Assembly (NCBI GenBank): GCA_000969725.1
Contig: JXSR01S017602.1
Length of the DNA: 33,064 nucleotides
Direction: 5' to 3' (one strand)
DNA from: Ophiothrix spiculata
Lineage: Eukaryota > Echinodermata > Ophiuroidea > Amphilepidida > Ophiotrichidae
Each line of letters starts with the position of its first letter. Position 1 is the first letter of the stretch. The position numbers and the translations under genes are program-made. This document shows positions 19,401-25,391 of the stretch, one piece after another. A model generated the notes under the pieces. The model was not told the origin of the DNA. It was given only the letters and a program-made list of their open reading frames with translations, and did not search any database.

Positions 19401-20749
19401 TCTCATATTTCATTACCTAATTTTTTAAAAAAATCATTAACATTTTTTGATTGAATTTCAAGTATCATTGCTCTACTTGCAGATCAGATTATTTAAGAGT
19501 AATCCCTTTGTATTTTATTTATTTATAACTGCGTCATTTTACGCTACATGATGTCTCAAAGTCGGTAGGTGTAGTTTTGTAACCTTTGGTTTCTCTTTGA
19601 TTTCAGCTATGTCCAATCAGCGTGCACATCCTTAAAACTGATTCTGAAGAGTTTTACATCACTAATTAACAACAATATCAGAACGCCGTATCAAGGAGTA
19701 GATATATCCAGAGAGGAAAGGTACGTACCAGTATTTGAGCCAAACACTGATTGAAAATGGAGACAATGAAACAACCTAAAGCTCACCTAAGTTTCTGAAC
19801 CGCTAAAGAGCTCACTTTGGGTGTAACTGATATTTGTGTCCAGGGTAACCACTTGAGTTGTGCAGGTTCTGAAGGTGACCCATTGGGAGACTAACAATTA
19901 GCAAAAATGGATGAAATGATACCCTATCTGAGACCATAAATCAACCATATCTTTTTGCATGGATACCCTATCCAGGACCATACCTGTTAGTGTTCATATG
20001 AAAAAACCCTATATGAGATCGTACGCAAATGTGATGATATTATTATTACAAGAAATCATAGGTAAAACGTAACTGTACACCATTTGAACTCTTTTAAGAA
20101 GTGTTTCTAGGTATTCAAAGTACTTTTTTGGCAATTTAAGGTAAATTCAACCATTCTTTCTTAGTTTGGTACCCTATCAGAGACATAAAAAGCCGAATTT
20201 GACACCCTATGTGAGACTTGTATAGTACCAGGCTGATTTTGATACCCTATATTGCAAGTCTAAAGACCTGTCCAGGTCTTACCTTTTTGTTAACATGAGT
20301 GGTTACCAGGTCAGAATACCCAGTTCCCCCCACCCCCTCCTTTCCACCTTAATGATATGGTATCTGTTTATTTTATTTTTTCAAAGTAAAAAATAATGTA
20401 CATATATGACCTACTTCTATAAATCAGAACTATGCTACCATACAAATCAGTAAGGCTTTGGGATTTTGATTGGAAACATTTGAAGGAAAATAGACATTTT
20501 TCACTGTCAAAATATCAATTGGGTTTAACAAATGATATGTTATCATAAAGTATGTAATTCAGGATATCTCTTTTTCACAATATACAAATTACTCTTTGTT
20601 GCAATCTCTTCCACAGATACAACAAATGTTCCAAATGCTACACCTACTTACTAGCGATTCGAGGGATGGTTGAAGAGAGGCAACACGTCAGCGGCAAGAT
20701 GGGCAGCACATTCCGAGAACTTCATCTACTCTTAGGACAACTAGAATAA
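1351..20749 (+). CDS. KATNB1: Katanin p80 WD40-containing subunit B1, twelve C-terminal exons (gene 5' end outside window)
   Basis: Join of 1351-1476, 4440-4555, 9705-9776, 10635-10839, 12430-12584, 14045-14178, 15385-15752, 17055-17222, 17493-17569, 18702-18776, 19607-19720 and 20617-20749. All borders are AG/GT and phases agree, giving 580 codons plus TAA. Katanin is a heterodimer: the p60 AAA ATPase severs microtubules, and p80 targets it to centrosomes and spindle poles and regulates it. Visible residues 1 to about 173 are WD40 repeats (LWD, GH and FSPDG/FHPNE landmarks). Residues 174-392 are a Ser/Pro-rich linker with conserved islands (EIFQPK near 262, IIPSDRNEP and NAFLP near 380-392). 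Residues about 409-575 are the con80 domain ([54 protein letters not shown]). Vertebrate p80 is about 655 residues; the missing 5' part should encode about 130. The identification rests on remembered family sequence and is very secure. Confidence 0.96.
1530..1905. repeat. Scattered GTGCAAGT / ACTTGCAC motifs
   Basis: The motif tgcacctgtgcaagt occurs near 1532 and 1826, and further acttgcac or gtgcaagt copies lie at about 1850-1900 in both orientations, forming short palindromes. The pattern looks like the remains of a small inverted or satellite-like repeat; no family is recognised. Confidence 0.4.
2244..2458. repeat. Foldback MITE-like element
   Basis: The left arm starts agagaagatatcgtgtg and the right arm, read on the other strand, starts agagaagatattgtgag. 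Both then share tatcccatcatgcattgc. An inner pair of arms (gagtagttagtgat) nearly meets in the middle, so the whole ~215 bp is one imperfect palindrome. No coding capacity. Target duplication is not clear. Confidence 0.75.
2663..3129. mobile_element. Non-autonomous TIR element, ~467 bp
   Basis: Terminal inverted repeats of about 42 bp: the left end atatgagaggtgctcttg matches the complement of the right end, atatgagtggtgctctgg. Both continue with caaaatgagcggaaagtc. An inner 34-bp palindrome (atgacatattttaatcc and complement) lies at about 2728-2762. There is no transposase frame, so it is a MITE; superfamily not assigned. Confidence 0.8.
3130..4439. other. Intron sequence, nothing coding seen
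   Basis: AT-rich intron with a 15-base T run near 3678-3692 and an AT microsatellite at about 4003-4045. I see no inverted-repeat element and no frame with family resemblance. Confidence 0.6.
4440..4555 (+). CDS. KATNB1: katanin p80, visible exon 2 (WD40 repeat)
   Basis: Exon of 116 bp, entering in phase 0 and leaving after two bases of a Lys codon. The acceptor is tcatttcag and the donor gtaagt at 4556. It encodes [24 protein letters not shown] and SGSSDK, the next propeller blade. Its last bases and donor are repeated at 4803-4828, on the far side of a SINE. The upstream copy is the one bordering the exon and keeps the frame. Confidence 0.95.
4573..4802 (+). mobile_element. tRNA-derived SINE with a long target-site duplication
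   Basis: A tRNA-like head at about 4580-4650 has an A box (tggcgcagcggtag) and a B box (gggttcgagcc). The anticodon-arm region and aggtcccgggttcga closely resemble tRNA-Ala(TGC), with degenerate acceptor and anticodon stems. The body follows, with the core ccgggtactccggtcttcc, similar to central domains shared by several animal SINEs (from memory). A perfect 26-bp direct repeat flanks it at 4545-4570 and 4803-4828. That repeat covers the end of visible exon 2 and its donor, so the insertion copied the 5' splice site. Confidence 0.8.
4789..4862. repeat. Kpn-type palindromes at SINE 3' boundary
   Basis: Two copies of acttggtaccaagta, itself a palindrome, lie on either side of the downstream 26-bp direct repeat. 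The second is embedded in a larger inverted repeat with arms aacccaact and agttgggtt. The structure may be part of the SINE tail or a second small insertion. Confidence 0.5.
5037..5214. mobile_element. MITE with CAGAGATGCCAC ends and 6-bp duplication
   Basis: Perfect 12-bp inverted ends (cagagatgccac and gtggcatctctg) flanked on both sides by tttaat. Length 178 bp, no coding capacity. The ends match the element at 11598-11896. CAG-type ends suggest the hAT superfamily, although a 6-bp rather than 8-bp duplication is less usual there. Confidence 0.8.
5540..5905. repeat. Inverted-repeat element, ~365 bp
   Basis: The left arm aattgtttgtctcaaagctc matches the complement of the right arm gagctttgagacaaacaatt exactly over 20 bases, with weaker pairing outside. 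The interior is AT-rich with homopolymer runs near 5812-5850. Probable MITE; boundaries approximate. Confidence 0.65.
6066..6374. repeat. Inverted-repeat element with iterated CCCAT..ATACCA motif
   Basis: A 12-bp perfect inverted pair (tggggatgtgcc and ggcacatcccca) bounds about 309 bp. Inside, a degenerate unit like acccatccatataccaatt recurs at about 6098, 6130, 6287 and 6329. A run of nine G lies just before the element at about 6038. Confidence 0.55.
6375..7830. other. Intron sequence, nothing coding seen
   Basis: AT-rich intron with several open frames of 60-91 codons on both strands, none with recognisable composition, domain or splice context. No TIR element found. Confidence 0.55.
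7830..8020. other. CpG-containing repeat-like stretch
   Basis: A sudden rise in CpG (gcgcgcgcc at about 7852, many gcgtg/cgtgcg words) contrasts with the surrounding AT-rich intron. It directly precedes the inverted-repeat element at 8021. Probably transposon-derived; not identified. Confidence 0.4.
8021..8370. repeat. GC-richer inverted-repeat element, ~350 bp
   Basis: The outer arms (tcatagatttacaggggaga at 8021, complement of the right end tcatcgatatacaggagaga) and a perfect inner 14-bp pair (aattgggggtattc at 8081 against 8284-8297) define a large degenerate palindrome. Open frames of 191 codons (minus, 8029-8604) and 113 codons (plus, 8276-8617) run through it, but their peptides look like inverted copies of non-coding sequence, not a protein. 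Confidence 0.6.
8649..9150. mobile_element. Non-autonomous TIR element, ~500 bp
   Basis: The left end tatagaccatttcaaaaaac pairs with the complement of the right end, aatagacctttttaaaatcc, and continues with ttccgagaaattccgaac against ttcggaaatctccggaac. The outermost flanks are TA on both sides. An inner inverted pair (aaaagtgactct at ~8720, agagtcactttt at 8819) is also present. No coding frame. Confidence 0.65.
9705..9776 (+). CDS. KATNB1: katanin p80, visible exon 3 (short WD40 exon)
   Basis: Exon of 72 bp that enters and leaves in phase 2. The acceptor is a long T-tract ending tttttcag; the donor is gtaagt at 9777. With the split codons it reads [16 protein letters not shown]...GSSGVR, matching the vertebrate stretch DRTIRFWDLEKFQVVS...GPVR. 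It sits after a 5.1-kb intron, the longest in the window. Confidence 0.93.
9893..10140 (+). mobile_element. MITE copy A with TTGTTTCAAAT ends
   Basis: Inverted ends of about 26 bp (left ttgtttcaaataattctcgg, complement of right ttgtttcaaataaatttcgg, both followed by acatga). The same ~240-bp sequence occurs in the opposite orientation at 29940-30176. The shared interior includes the cgcgatgtcgcgacactgtgg region and gaaacg(g/a)tgttg. No coding capacity. Confidence 0.85.
10205..10634. other. Intron remainder with poly-G run
   Basis: Intron before visible exon 4. It holds a T run followed by an 11-base G run near 10303-10314. No gene or transposon end is visible. Confidence 0.5.
10635..10839 (+). 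CDS. KATNB1: katanin p80, visible exon 4 (last WD40 blades)
   Basis: Exon of 205 bp, entering in phase 2 and leaving in phase 0 at donor gtaagt (10840). The acceptor is tgttccag. It encodes [47 protein letters not shown] and [12 protein letters not shown], matching vertebrate p80 closely (YGWEPERC, NWGKVADLA, VVDL). The last 105 bp with the donor are copied twice just downstream. Reading past the first donor meets an in-frame TAA at 10846-10848, so only this donor is productive. Confidence 0.95.
10735..11097 (+). repeat. Tandem triplication of exon 4 end plus 5' splice site
   Basis: Unit 1 is the last 105 bp of visible exon 4 with its donor and ~23 intron bases (10735-10862). Unit 2 (10863-10992) is identical through gtaagttaac. 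Unit 3 (10993-11097) differs by GCT to GCC, a 6-bp in-frame deletion (Gly-Ala) and TCG to TCC. Donors lie at 10840, 10968 and 11092. Copies 2 and 3 are unlikely exons: the donor-to-next-ccag distance is only about 16 bp, splicing there from exon 3 would shift the frame, and reading on from copy 1 hits a TAA. Confidence 0.93.
10993..11220 (+). pseudogene. Third exon-4 copy with open read-through tail
   Basis: The third copy keeps the katanin frame ([18 protein letters not shown]... VVDLS) and continues past its donor for about 43 codons ([15 protein letters not shown]...) to TGA at 11218-11220. It lacks a good acceptor of its own. The tail does not resemble p80 sequence I know. Best read as a duplicated exon fragment; an ancestral alternative exon end is a weaker possibility. 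Confidence 0.5.
11270..11380. repeat. Two short perfect hairpins
   Basis: The first hairpin has arms tcttgcaag and cttgcaaga around gctctg (about 11284-11307). The second has arms gtcacatgac and gtcatgtgac (about 11340-11374). Both lie in intron sequence, possibly in a worn element. Confidence 0.5.
11598..11896. mobile_element. MITE with CAGGGATGCCAC ends and 6-bp duplication
   Basis: The inverted ends cagggatgccactt and, on the other strand, caggaatgccactt are flanked on both sides by ataata. The 299-bp interior has repeated cctacttt words at the left end. Same end type and same duplication length as 5037-5214. Confidence 0.82.
11900..12429. other. Intron sequence, nothing coding seen
   Basis: AT-rich intron preceding visible exon 5. 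A small attaatattaatatta palindromic stretch lies near 12178. Short open frames on the minus strand have no support. Confidence 0.55.
12430..12584 (+). CDS. KATNB1: katanin p80, visible exon 5 (start of linker)
   Basis: Exon of 155 bp, entering in phase 0 and leaving in phase 2. The acceptor is ttaatcgcag and the donor gtatgc at 12585. It opens [10 protein letters not shown], matching RVTRTGTV just after the propeller in vertebrate p80. The rest ([27 protein letters not shown]) is a Ser/Pro/Thr-rich, probably disordered linker with several Ser-Pro sites. The donor gtatgc is weaker than the gtaagt donors elsewhere in the gene. Confidence 0.92.
12799..13586. repeat. Possible TIR element with CCCGTCTGTCAC repeats
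   Basis: The left sequence ccgctggttaatttcacact pairs with the complement of the right end, cagcggggtaatttcacact. The interior has two adjacent copies of cccgtctgtcac at about 13180-13205 and looser copies near 13379, 13528 and 13559. Boundaries and type are uncertain. Confidence 0.45.
13632..13658. repeat. Perfect 11-bp stem hairpin
   Basis: The arms attccagtatg and catactggaat surround the five-base loop ttttc. There is no T-run or gene end that would make it a functional terminator in this eukaryotic intron. Confidence 0.6.
14045..14178 (+). CDS. KATNB1: katanin p80, visible exon 6 (linker, EIFQPK motif)
   Basis: Exon of 134 bp, entering in phase 2 and leaving after one base of the next codon; acceptor ttatatag, donor gtgagt at 14179. 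It encodes [20 protein letters not shown], an acidic/proline stretch and [12 protein letters not shown], matching the vertebrate island DYNEIFQPKNS. The last ~50 bp plus donor recur three more times within 250 bp downstream. Reading past the first donor meets TAG after four codons, so the first donor is the productive one. Confidence 0.93.
14126..14426 (+). repeat. Four-copy array of exon 6 end plus 5' splice site
   Basis: Unit 1 is the true exon end (tatacaagacccaag ... cctaaaagtaga, donor at 14179) plus ~30 intron bases. Degenerate copies follow with donors at 14251 (gtgaat), 14335 (gtgagt) and 14418 (gtgagt), about 72-84 bp apart. Copy 2 lacks 11 bp of the exon part; copy 4 carries a smaller change at the same place. 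Using any later donor would bring in the stop TAG after unit 1. Confidence 0.92.
14722..15073. mobile_element. PIF/Harbinger-like MITE with TTA duplication
   Basis: The ends start ggcaaaaa and finish tttttgcc, with tta on both sides (14719-14721 and 15074-15076). Subterminal match: aagtatgtttcc left against aagtttgtttcc on the other strand at the right. The 352-bp length, GGC start and TTA duplication match the element at 25392-25739, and the right interiors share a ttgaaaaaaaa...aaaaaaac tract. Superfamily by inference from ends and duplication. Confidence 0.72.
15385..15752 (+). CDS. KATNB1: katanin p80, visible exon 7 (proline-rich linker)
   Basis: Exon of 368 bp, entering in phase 1 and leaving in phase 0; acceptor ttttttcag, donor gtaagt at 15753. 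The true frame reads [14 protein letters not shown] at the start and [22 protein letters not shown] at the end, matching the vertebrate islands RRSEPFPAP and AIIPATRNEPIGL...FLP. Between them is a Pro/Ala/Ser-rich stretch with a three-unit 27-bp repeat ([27 protein letters not shown]). A 110-codon ATG-initiated frame at 15406-15738 overlaps in another phase and is a shadow. Confidence 0.94.
15947..16142. repeat. CpG-containing inverted-repeat element
   Basis: The outer ends gcgtaatagcgcg and, on the other strand, gcgtaatatgataatcgcgc pair loosely. An inner pair (gcggtcattat against ataatgacccgc) and the hairpin gcgttttctaataaaacgc are clear. Probable MITE of ~200 bp. Confidence 0.5.
16262..16311. 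other. Assembly gap (50 N)
   Basis: Exactly 50 N bases. The 13 bases before the gap (gcattaaaaatgt, 16249-16261) are identical to the 13 bases after it (16312-16324), so the gap size is probably arbitrary and the two contigs may overlap. Frames drawn across the N run are meaningless. Confidence 0.98.
16331..16528. repeat. Foldback MITE-like element, ~198 bp
   Basis: The left arm (gacaataattactttgcacc then atctatttttcggtcatt) pairs with the complement of the right arm (gacaataataattgcgcacc then atcttttttaggtcatt). Further pairing runs through gtgaattc and gtgattgttttgg. Almost the whole element is arm. Its left end lies 20 bases from the gap, so boundaries there are less sure. Confidence 0.75.
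16600..17054. other. Intron sequence, nothing coding seen
   Basis: AT-rich intron up to the acceptor of visible exon 8. A 60-codon frame at 16842-17024 has no support. Confidence 0.55.
17055..17222 (+). CDS. KATNB1: katanin p80, visible exon 8 (start of con80 domain)
   Basis: Exon of 168 bp, phase 0 at both ends, 56 codons; acceptor cttttgcag, donor gtgagt at 17223. It starts [20 protein letters not shown] and continues [20 protein letters not shown] and [16 protein letters not shown]. This matches the vertebrate con80 start ([33 protein letters not shown]). con80 binds the p60 N-terminal domain and contributes to microtubule binding. Confidence 0.96.
17493..17569 (+). CDS. KATNB1: katanin p80, visible exon 9 (con80)
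   Basis: Exon of 77 bp, entering in phase 0 and leaving in phase 2; acceptor tatttttacag, donor gtaagt at 17570. It encodes [20 protein letters not shown] then ILCLKK, the second con80 helix pair, matching AVAINDLSVVVDLLNIV in vertebrates. It follows the shortest intron of the window (270 bp). Confidence 0.95.
17819..17986 (-). pseudogene. Non-LTR reverse transcriptase C-terminal remnant
   Basis: An open stretch of 55 codons ending in TGA, encoding the LINE polyprotein end described for the enclosing element. It is closed upstream by an in-frame stop made by a local duplication. The LWNSLPN motif is the key evidence. It has no start codon context and no remaining catalytic domain. Confidence 0.72.
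17937..18022. repeat. 51-bp local tandem duplication in LINE fragment
   Basis: Two copies of gctac(c/g)atcagcaaaatat followed by atttatggtaaccat, starting about 17937 and 17988. The second copy ends just before the TIR element at 18029. Confidence 0.7.
18029..18487. mobile_element. TIR element with CAGTTCGG ends and iterated GTATCC motif
   Basis: Inverted ends of ~45 bp (cagttcggtggaactcacaa left; cagttcggcggaactcacaa on the other strand at right). The 4-base word aaat flanks both sides, a possible target duplication. Subterminal regions carry repeated gtatccgaatttagatac-type units, several times at the left and right. No coding frame. Superfamily not assigned. Confidence 0.8.
18702..18776 (+). 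CDS. KATNB1: katanin p80, visible exon 10 (con80)
   Basis: Exon of 75 bp, phase 2 at both ends; acceptor tatgtacag, donor gtaagt at 18777. With the split codons it reads [20 protein letters not shown] then TSKYEN, matching the vertebrate stretch [26 protein letters not shown]. The preceding intron holds a LINE fragment and a TIR element. Confidence 0.95.
18991..19354. repeat. Degenerate iterated repeat, AAGGGTGTGTCTGRATAAAA type
   Basis: Units such as aaagggtgggtctagaaaaa, cgggtgtgtctgaaatataa and aagggtgtctggataaaa recur in two clusters (about 18991-19100 and 19289-19350). The stretch ends in the perfect palindrome gtggggttcaaaccccac (19337-19354). No family recognised. Confidence 0.5.
19607..19720 (+). 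CDS. KATNB1: katanin p80, visible exon 11 (con80)
   Basis: Exon of 114 bp, phase 2 at both ends; acceptor ttgatttcag, donor gtacgt at 19721. It encodes [30 protein letters not shown] and GVDISREER. The last motif is almost invariant in p80 proteins, which fixes frame and exon end. Confidence 0.95.
19841..20311. repeat. Inverted-repeat element with iterated TACCCTATNTGAGAC motif
   Basis: The end cagggtaaccact (19841) pairs with agtggttaccagg (20298-20310). Between them, units like gataccctatctgagacc recur at about 19918, 19961, 20005, 20169, 20201 and 20241, with variation. Non-coding; probably a worn non-autonomous transposon with internal iterations. Confidence 0.55.
20617..20749 (+). CDS. 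KATNB1: katanin p80, visible exon 12 with stop codon
   Basis: Terminal coding exon of 133 bp including TAA at 20747-20749; acceptor ctcttccacag, entering in phase 2. It encodes [20 protein letters not shown] and [15 protein letters not shown], matching the vertebrate end (KCRLCYKQL..., GSSFRELHLLMASLD). The stop lies at the expected family position. The 3' UTR starts at 20750; its end cannot be fixed from sequence. Confidence 0.96.
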
Positions 20750-22448
20750 TTTATGGAAACATATCTCGATCCCTCCTCAAAATCCCATTTTGGACTTAAA
20801 ACCTGTTTGAAACTAATAGCTTTATCAGTAATCAGTGCATTATCAATAATGATCAATATTTCCAGTCATCAGTAAGGTGTGATTTCCAAATTCATTTACT
20901 CTCCTAGAGAATATCTCTTGTTGTATGTCCTCTTTGTTGTTCTATCCTACTGGTAACCTTAGTGCTTGGAACCGTAGTGTCCAGATGACTGGACAAAATG
21001 CCCTTCATGTATACTTGTTAAAGAAACGTCTATAGTGTTTTTTATAACTGGCTACCAAAACATTGGCATTCCTTGATACTAGCCAACCAGATATACTGTT
21101 ATATGGCCATTATTTCCCAAAGGATAAAAAGGTTATTAGGTGGGGATATGCAGCAGAGATGTTCTTTTGGCAGAGAAAATGTCTTGCGAGGTTTCAAATT
21201 TAGTGTCTTTTTGGTATATAAACAAAATGTCCATTTGTAATTCAATTCAAAATATAACCAGCAAAATAGGAGTCTGAAAATTTTGAAATAATTAATCCTA
21301 TGACAGCACAAAATATATACATAGCAAGAGAGCAACATGCGTAATTTAAAGATTTCAACGGATGCACAGTTATCGATATCTTTAAATGATTGTATATATA
21401 CCCATTTATTACCATCAGTCAAATTATGCCAGTATAATACTTTTTTTCTAAATGTTTGTGATTCTATCATATGAAACACCAGTTGTAAAGAAACACCAGT
21501 TGTAAAACTCGAAACATATTAGAAATACTGAACCTGCATGGCATCGTGGGAAAAACCCTTATTATGATTGGAAGAAAACAATATACTAGTTACTCATTAT
21601 AGGAGATTGTCTATTCAAATATATGGAATTATAGTGAAGAATTCTCAGCATTTTGTAAAAGACACCATGCCCACCATGTAGAAATTTAATCATAACTAGA
21701 ATATCCAATTTTATTCATAATCACACATAAGTATACTAGCCCATACAGAATCGTTAGTAAATCTCCCCACACTTTTCTACATCTCTTTGCTGCAGTGCTA
21801 GATACTTAGTCATATTTTGAACCTGGTTATATTTTGAAACAATCAATGATGAATATTCAGTAGTTACTGTGATATATCAGCTAGATCTTCTATGATGTCA
21901 CACCAATGTATGCACCGTTTAGATACCTTTCCTAGTATATAACTTAATGGGTTATTTATATCATTGATGTACTATTGCCGGTGCTTGTTTTAACCAAAGG
22001 AACCTTGATGAGTTGCCTAATTTTTTTGAAAATTAAATTGAGAGAATATAATATGAAAGGTTGATATGATGTACAAATACCGAAGCTTCTCACCTCAGTG
22101 ATATCCCTATATTCCTTAAAAACAATATTCATTTGCCAGAGTGTAAACTAGAAATGCTCCAAAAACATCCAAGTTTTGAGATTAAACTTAAAAATGAATA
22201 TAGCCATTTTTTGTGCAATCTATCAAGGTTTTCTCCATTGAGTTATTTTGTACATTATTAATACTGATACATAGAGAAAACAAATTTTTGTTCTTCTGCT
22301 CATAAGCTGAAGACACGAGTACTAACATGTATCATAATATTTTGTGTCTTGCATTCATAATGAAAGGATGGTTCTTGCAAGGAATTTAAAAAGGGAAATC
22401 GGTATTCGCCGCCATTTTGATTTCAGCGTTGTTTAAATCCTATTGATG
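20750..22448 (+). other. Downstream DNA, probable 3' UTR at its start
   Basis: Follows the katanin stop. I found no canonical AATAAA near the stop; ATTAAA hexamers lie at 22032 and 22181. A 7-bp-arm hairpin (tgtccagatgactggaca) is at about 20979-20996. A 126-codon minus-strand frame (21099-21479) has no recognisable features. Where the transcript ends cannot be read from sequence. Confidence 0.4.
21473..21506. repeat. 17-bp direct tandem duplication
   Basis: Two adjacent identical copies of gaaacaccagttgtaaa. Short and perfect, so likely recent. Confidence 0.85.
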
Positions 22449-22706
22449 ACGACAGCCATCTTGGATTGTCACTCATGGAGGTGAGTTATTGTACCTCTGG
22501 CATTTTGCAGCTCCGCGTGCCTCACTTCAAGAGTCTTTGCAACGGATTAGCGAGTTTGGTGTATTTTGTTCAGAGCAAGTCGCAATACACACTACTTGAA
22601 ACGCAAACACGGTTTTGTATGCGACAAGTGAAGATTTACGCGATCTGCCTGGATATATCCAGAGGTACAATAACTCTGCTCCATGAGCGACACAAGATGG
22701 CGATGT
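22449..22706. mobile_element. TIR element with GCCATCTTG ends, ~255 bp
   Basis: The left sequence agccatcttgg, then ctcatggaggtgagttattg and tacctctgg, pairs with the complement of the right end (gccatcttgtg, then ctcatggagcagagttattg and tacctctgg). The arms are ~50 bp. A 103-codon frame (22466-22777) spans the element but starts in one arm and has no recognisable domain. Confidence 0.75.
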
Positions 22707-22931
22707 ATCCCAAATTTATTGTGTTCTTGTTATCTCTAAGCCTGATTCTAATGGATAGGTTGGTTCCAGTTCAGTAGCAAAAATAATAGGACTTGGAAAG
22801 TTTGAGGACATTGCAACAACCATGTGGAAAGATCTACAGACTATTTCCATAATTGGCACCTTGTTACCTGATGATGGCGTGCATGCCATTAAATTACTGA
22901 TGAAATCTCCAGCTTTATCGTGGAGATTGAT

Positions 22932-23219
22932 ACCCTGGTCACATAACCTTGCGGAGAGGTTACGATGTGTTTACAGCGTGAATTAAGCAGACGACCGATT
23001 GGACACCGGTTGGTGTCCGACCGGTGTCTGTGAGCCGTAGAGACGCCGGAAGCATGCCGCAAGAATTTAATTCCGAGTCAAAACCTAGCAGTTTGTATAC
23101 AATGTCTTCAATTATGGTCACATAACCACCGGTGTCCGACCAGGCATGCAATCATTCACTGGTGTCATACCGGCTTGATATATCATAAGCATAAGGTTGC
23201 GGCTTATGTGACCAGGGTG
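22932..23219. mobile_element. TIR element with ACCCTGGTCACATAA ends, ~288 bp
   Basis: Left accctggtcacataacc and, on the other strand at right, accctggtcacataagcc. The interior holds repeated caccggt(t/g)ggtgtccg-like words in both orientations at about 23001-23030 and 23126-23143. No coding capacity. Confidence 0.75.
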
Positions 23220-24036
23220 TCAGCCTCGTTTTCACCATTTGATAATGGCGCTAATGCAGTTTCAAGTCAACGGAAAAGAACATTTAACTGCAAAGAAATG
23301 ACCTGTGTGCAATCATCAGCCAATTACGGGAATGGTCTATACCAGCAAAGAATCCTACATGACTGCCCTTTTGGTGTTATTTTTCATGCAACCCCTTTTT
23401 TTACAACCAATATTTTGCGCTGATAAGCAGCTGTGTCTGAAATGTAAATTTAAGCTAGTAAGATTTTTATTACTTAATCCAAAAAAACTAATGTGCCTAT
23501 GTCTTTGTAAATGATATCGGTATTTATGTTCATTAAACATGTGTATAAGTGTATGATAATGGTTCCTTTCTCAATGAGAGAGGTGTATACTTTGATCGTC
23601 ACAAAATAGGTAAAACTTGAAAGGCTTTATCATCATCCCCTCGAATGCACTGTAGATACAGATTAAATTATGAGAGGACAATCTGTATGTGTCAGTCGAC
23701 ACGGTGCTCCTTAGAAGGAGGGATCTAAGAAAACAACAGTGGCACATACAGCAGTTGACAAGTTGACAGGCCCGCCTATTTAGTGATGATCAAAATATAA
23801 TACTTGTAAAGGTACAGTCTATGTGTGCATGGTATGGTTTTTTTTACAATTTGGGCATATCCACACAATTTTTGTTCTATGGTAACAAAAGACTCATCAA
23901 TTTTAAGCACTGAGCATGCTGCTAACATTGACAATTTGCATCAGGTCAGGACTTAATTGCGATATTTGTTAATGTTTGTTGTAATGTGGTTGTTAGTGGA
24001 AAATTATGTGACGGTCACAGATTGCCAGTAGTTGTG
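23220..24036. other. Downstream DNA, nothing coding seen
   Basis: AT-rich; short unsupported open frames only. No inverted-repeat element detected. Confidence 0.5.
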
Positions 24037-24246
24037 ATATACCTAATATATAGATTCCTGTTCTCTGATTGGTTAAAAGTGCGGCCTTGGATTTAACTAG
24101 GCCCGGGGCATATTTTTCACTAGGCCCGCTCAATACATTTTGCACACAATACGGCGCAGTCAGCATTGAAAGGAGAAACATATATCATAAATCGTTTTCG
24201 GTTCTTTTAACCAACCAGATGACAAAAATCTATATATTCGGTATAT
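24037..24246. mobile_element. MITE with ATATACC ends, ~210 bp
   Basis: The left arm atatacctaatatatagatt continues ctgattggttaaaag. The right arm, read on the other strand, is atataccgaatatatagatt and continues ctggttggttaaaag. Arms ~45 bp. The ends resemble those at 26847-26977 and 26980-27357. Confidence 0.78.
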
Positions 24247-25388
24247 AAAACGAATATTGCCTGTGTTTTTGTTTGGGGCATGGTTTAAATTATTTCCCAA
24301 TGGTGATCTCAAAACCATGAATATGCCCTCAGCTTCATGCATACTCATTTTGCAATCAGTTATGACTTTTGCAATTCACTACAATTATTTCCAATATTTG
24401 ATGTGATAATTTTTTGTTTTTCCTGTACATGTGAAATAGATGCCATCTATGAGTATGAATTGCAAATTTATCGGTAGAGATCTGATATTACAATATTGTA
24501 CAGAATTAATCTGGAATGATAGCATGGTAGCATGTGTGTTTGGTACAGTGGAAACATATCAGAACTTATCCAACAAAAGTTTTGAGGTGAAACCTCATCT
24601 TGGGTCTACAAAATGTCATCTTTTGTCAGGAGTTCAGTGTTGTTAAGATAACTTGTGCATGATTTTCCACTGTATTTAGCTATACAACACTTATTTGTTA
24701 GGTCCAATTGGGATTTAAGATGGAGGACTTGTTCGTTTACATATTTATATTTTGATAAATTTTATTTTTTATGAAAGATGCGCGTATTCTTGCAAAAATT
24801 AAAGGAGAGCTAGAAAATTATTATGATTGGATACAAATTAGAAGTTCGCTATGAAATTATTATGCAGCAAAATTCATATACCACACTGTTTTAGTCTCAG
24901 GTACCATAGAGTATCTTTTCTGTACCTATCCAGTTGCTCAGAAGGTAGTATCTTGGCAGTTACTGATCATTTTGTTACTGCAGCCCGTAAGAATTTTGCT
25001 GTGTATGAAATCAATGCATGAGAATCTTCGACCTATAATGGTATAGAGAACCAAATATTATAGAGCCTGTGGGTAGTTCAGACAGATATACAGTCATTTA
25101 CTTGTACAACAAAATTGTGATTCAAGTTAGAGAATTGTATTTCAAATTTAGGACTAATATCTTCCATATTATATACATTGATGTTCTTGAAGTTTTAAGA
25201 GATGTGTATGTTGATTATGAAAACTGTTCTTACATATTGATTCTCGCTATACTCCATTCCAAGATATTTATTTGCCAAACCATGAAGTTAAAAATATTGA
25301 TTAAGCATGAAGTGGGGAGAGCTGTGTAGAAATTGTATGTCATAGGAGCTGAGTTTGGAAATGTCAACAGTGGTATTGAGTGATAATA
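24247..25388. other. Downstream DNA, nothing coding seen
   Basis: AT-rich, with open frames up to 86 codons on the plus strand (25069-25329) of low-complexity, Ile/Tyr-rich composition and no recognisable domain. Confidence 0.5.
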
Positions 25389-25391
25389 TTA

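Noticed and set aside
21099..21479. 126-codon minus-strand open frame downstream of katanin
   Set aside because: No recognisable domain, low-complexity Tyr/Phe/Leu composition expected from AT-rich DNA, no splice context.
22466..22777. 103-codon plus-strand open frame
   Set aside because: Begins in one arm of a TIR element and passes through the other; no family resemblance.
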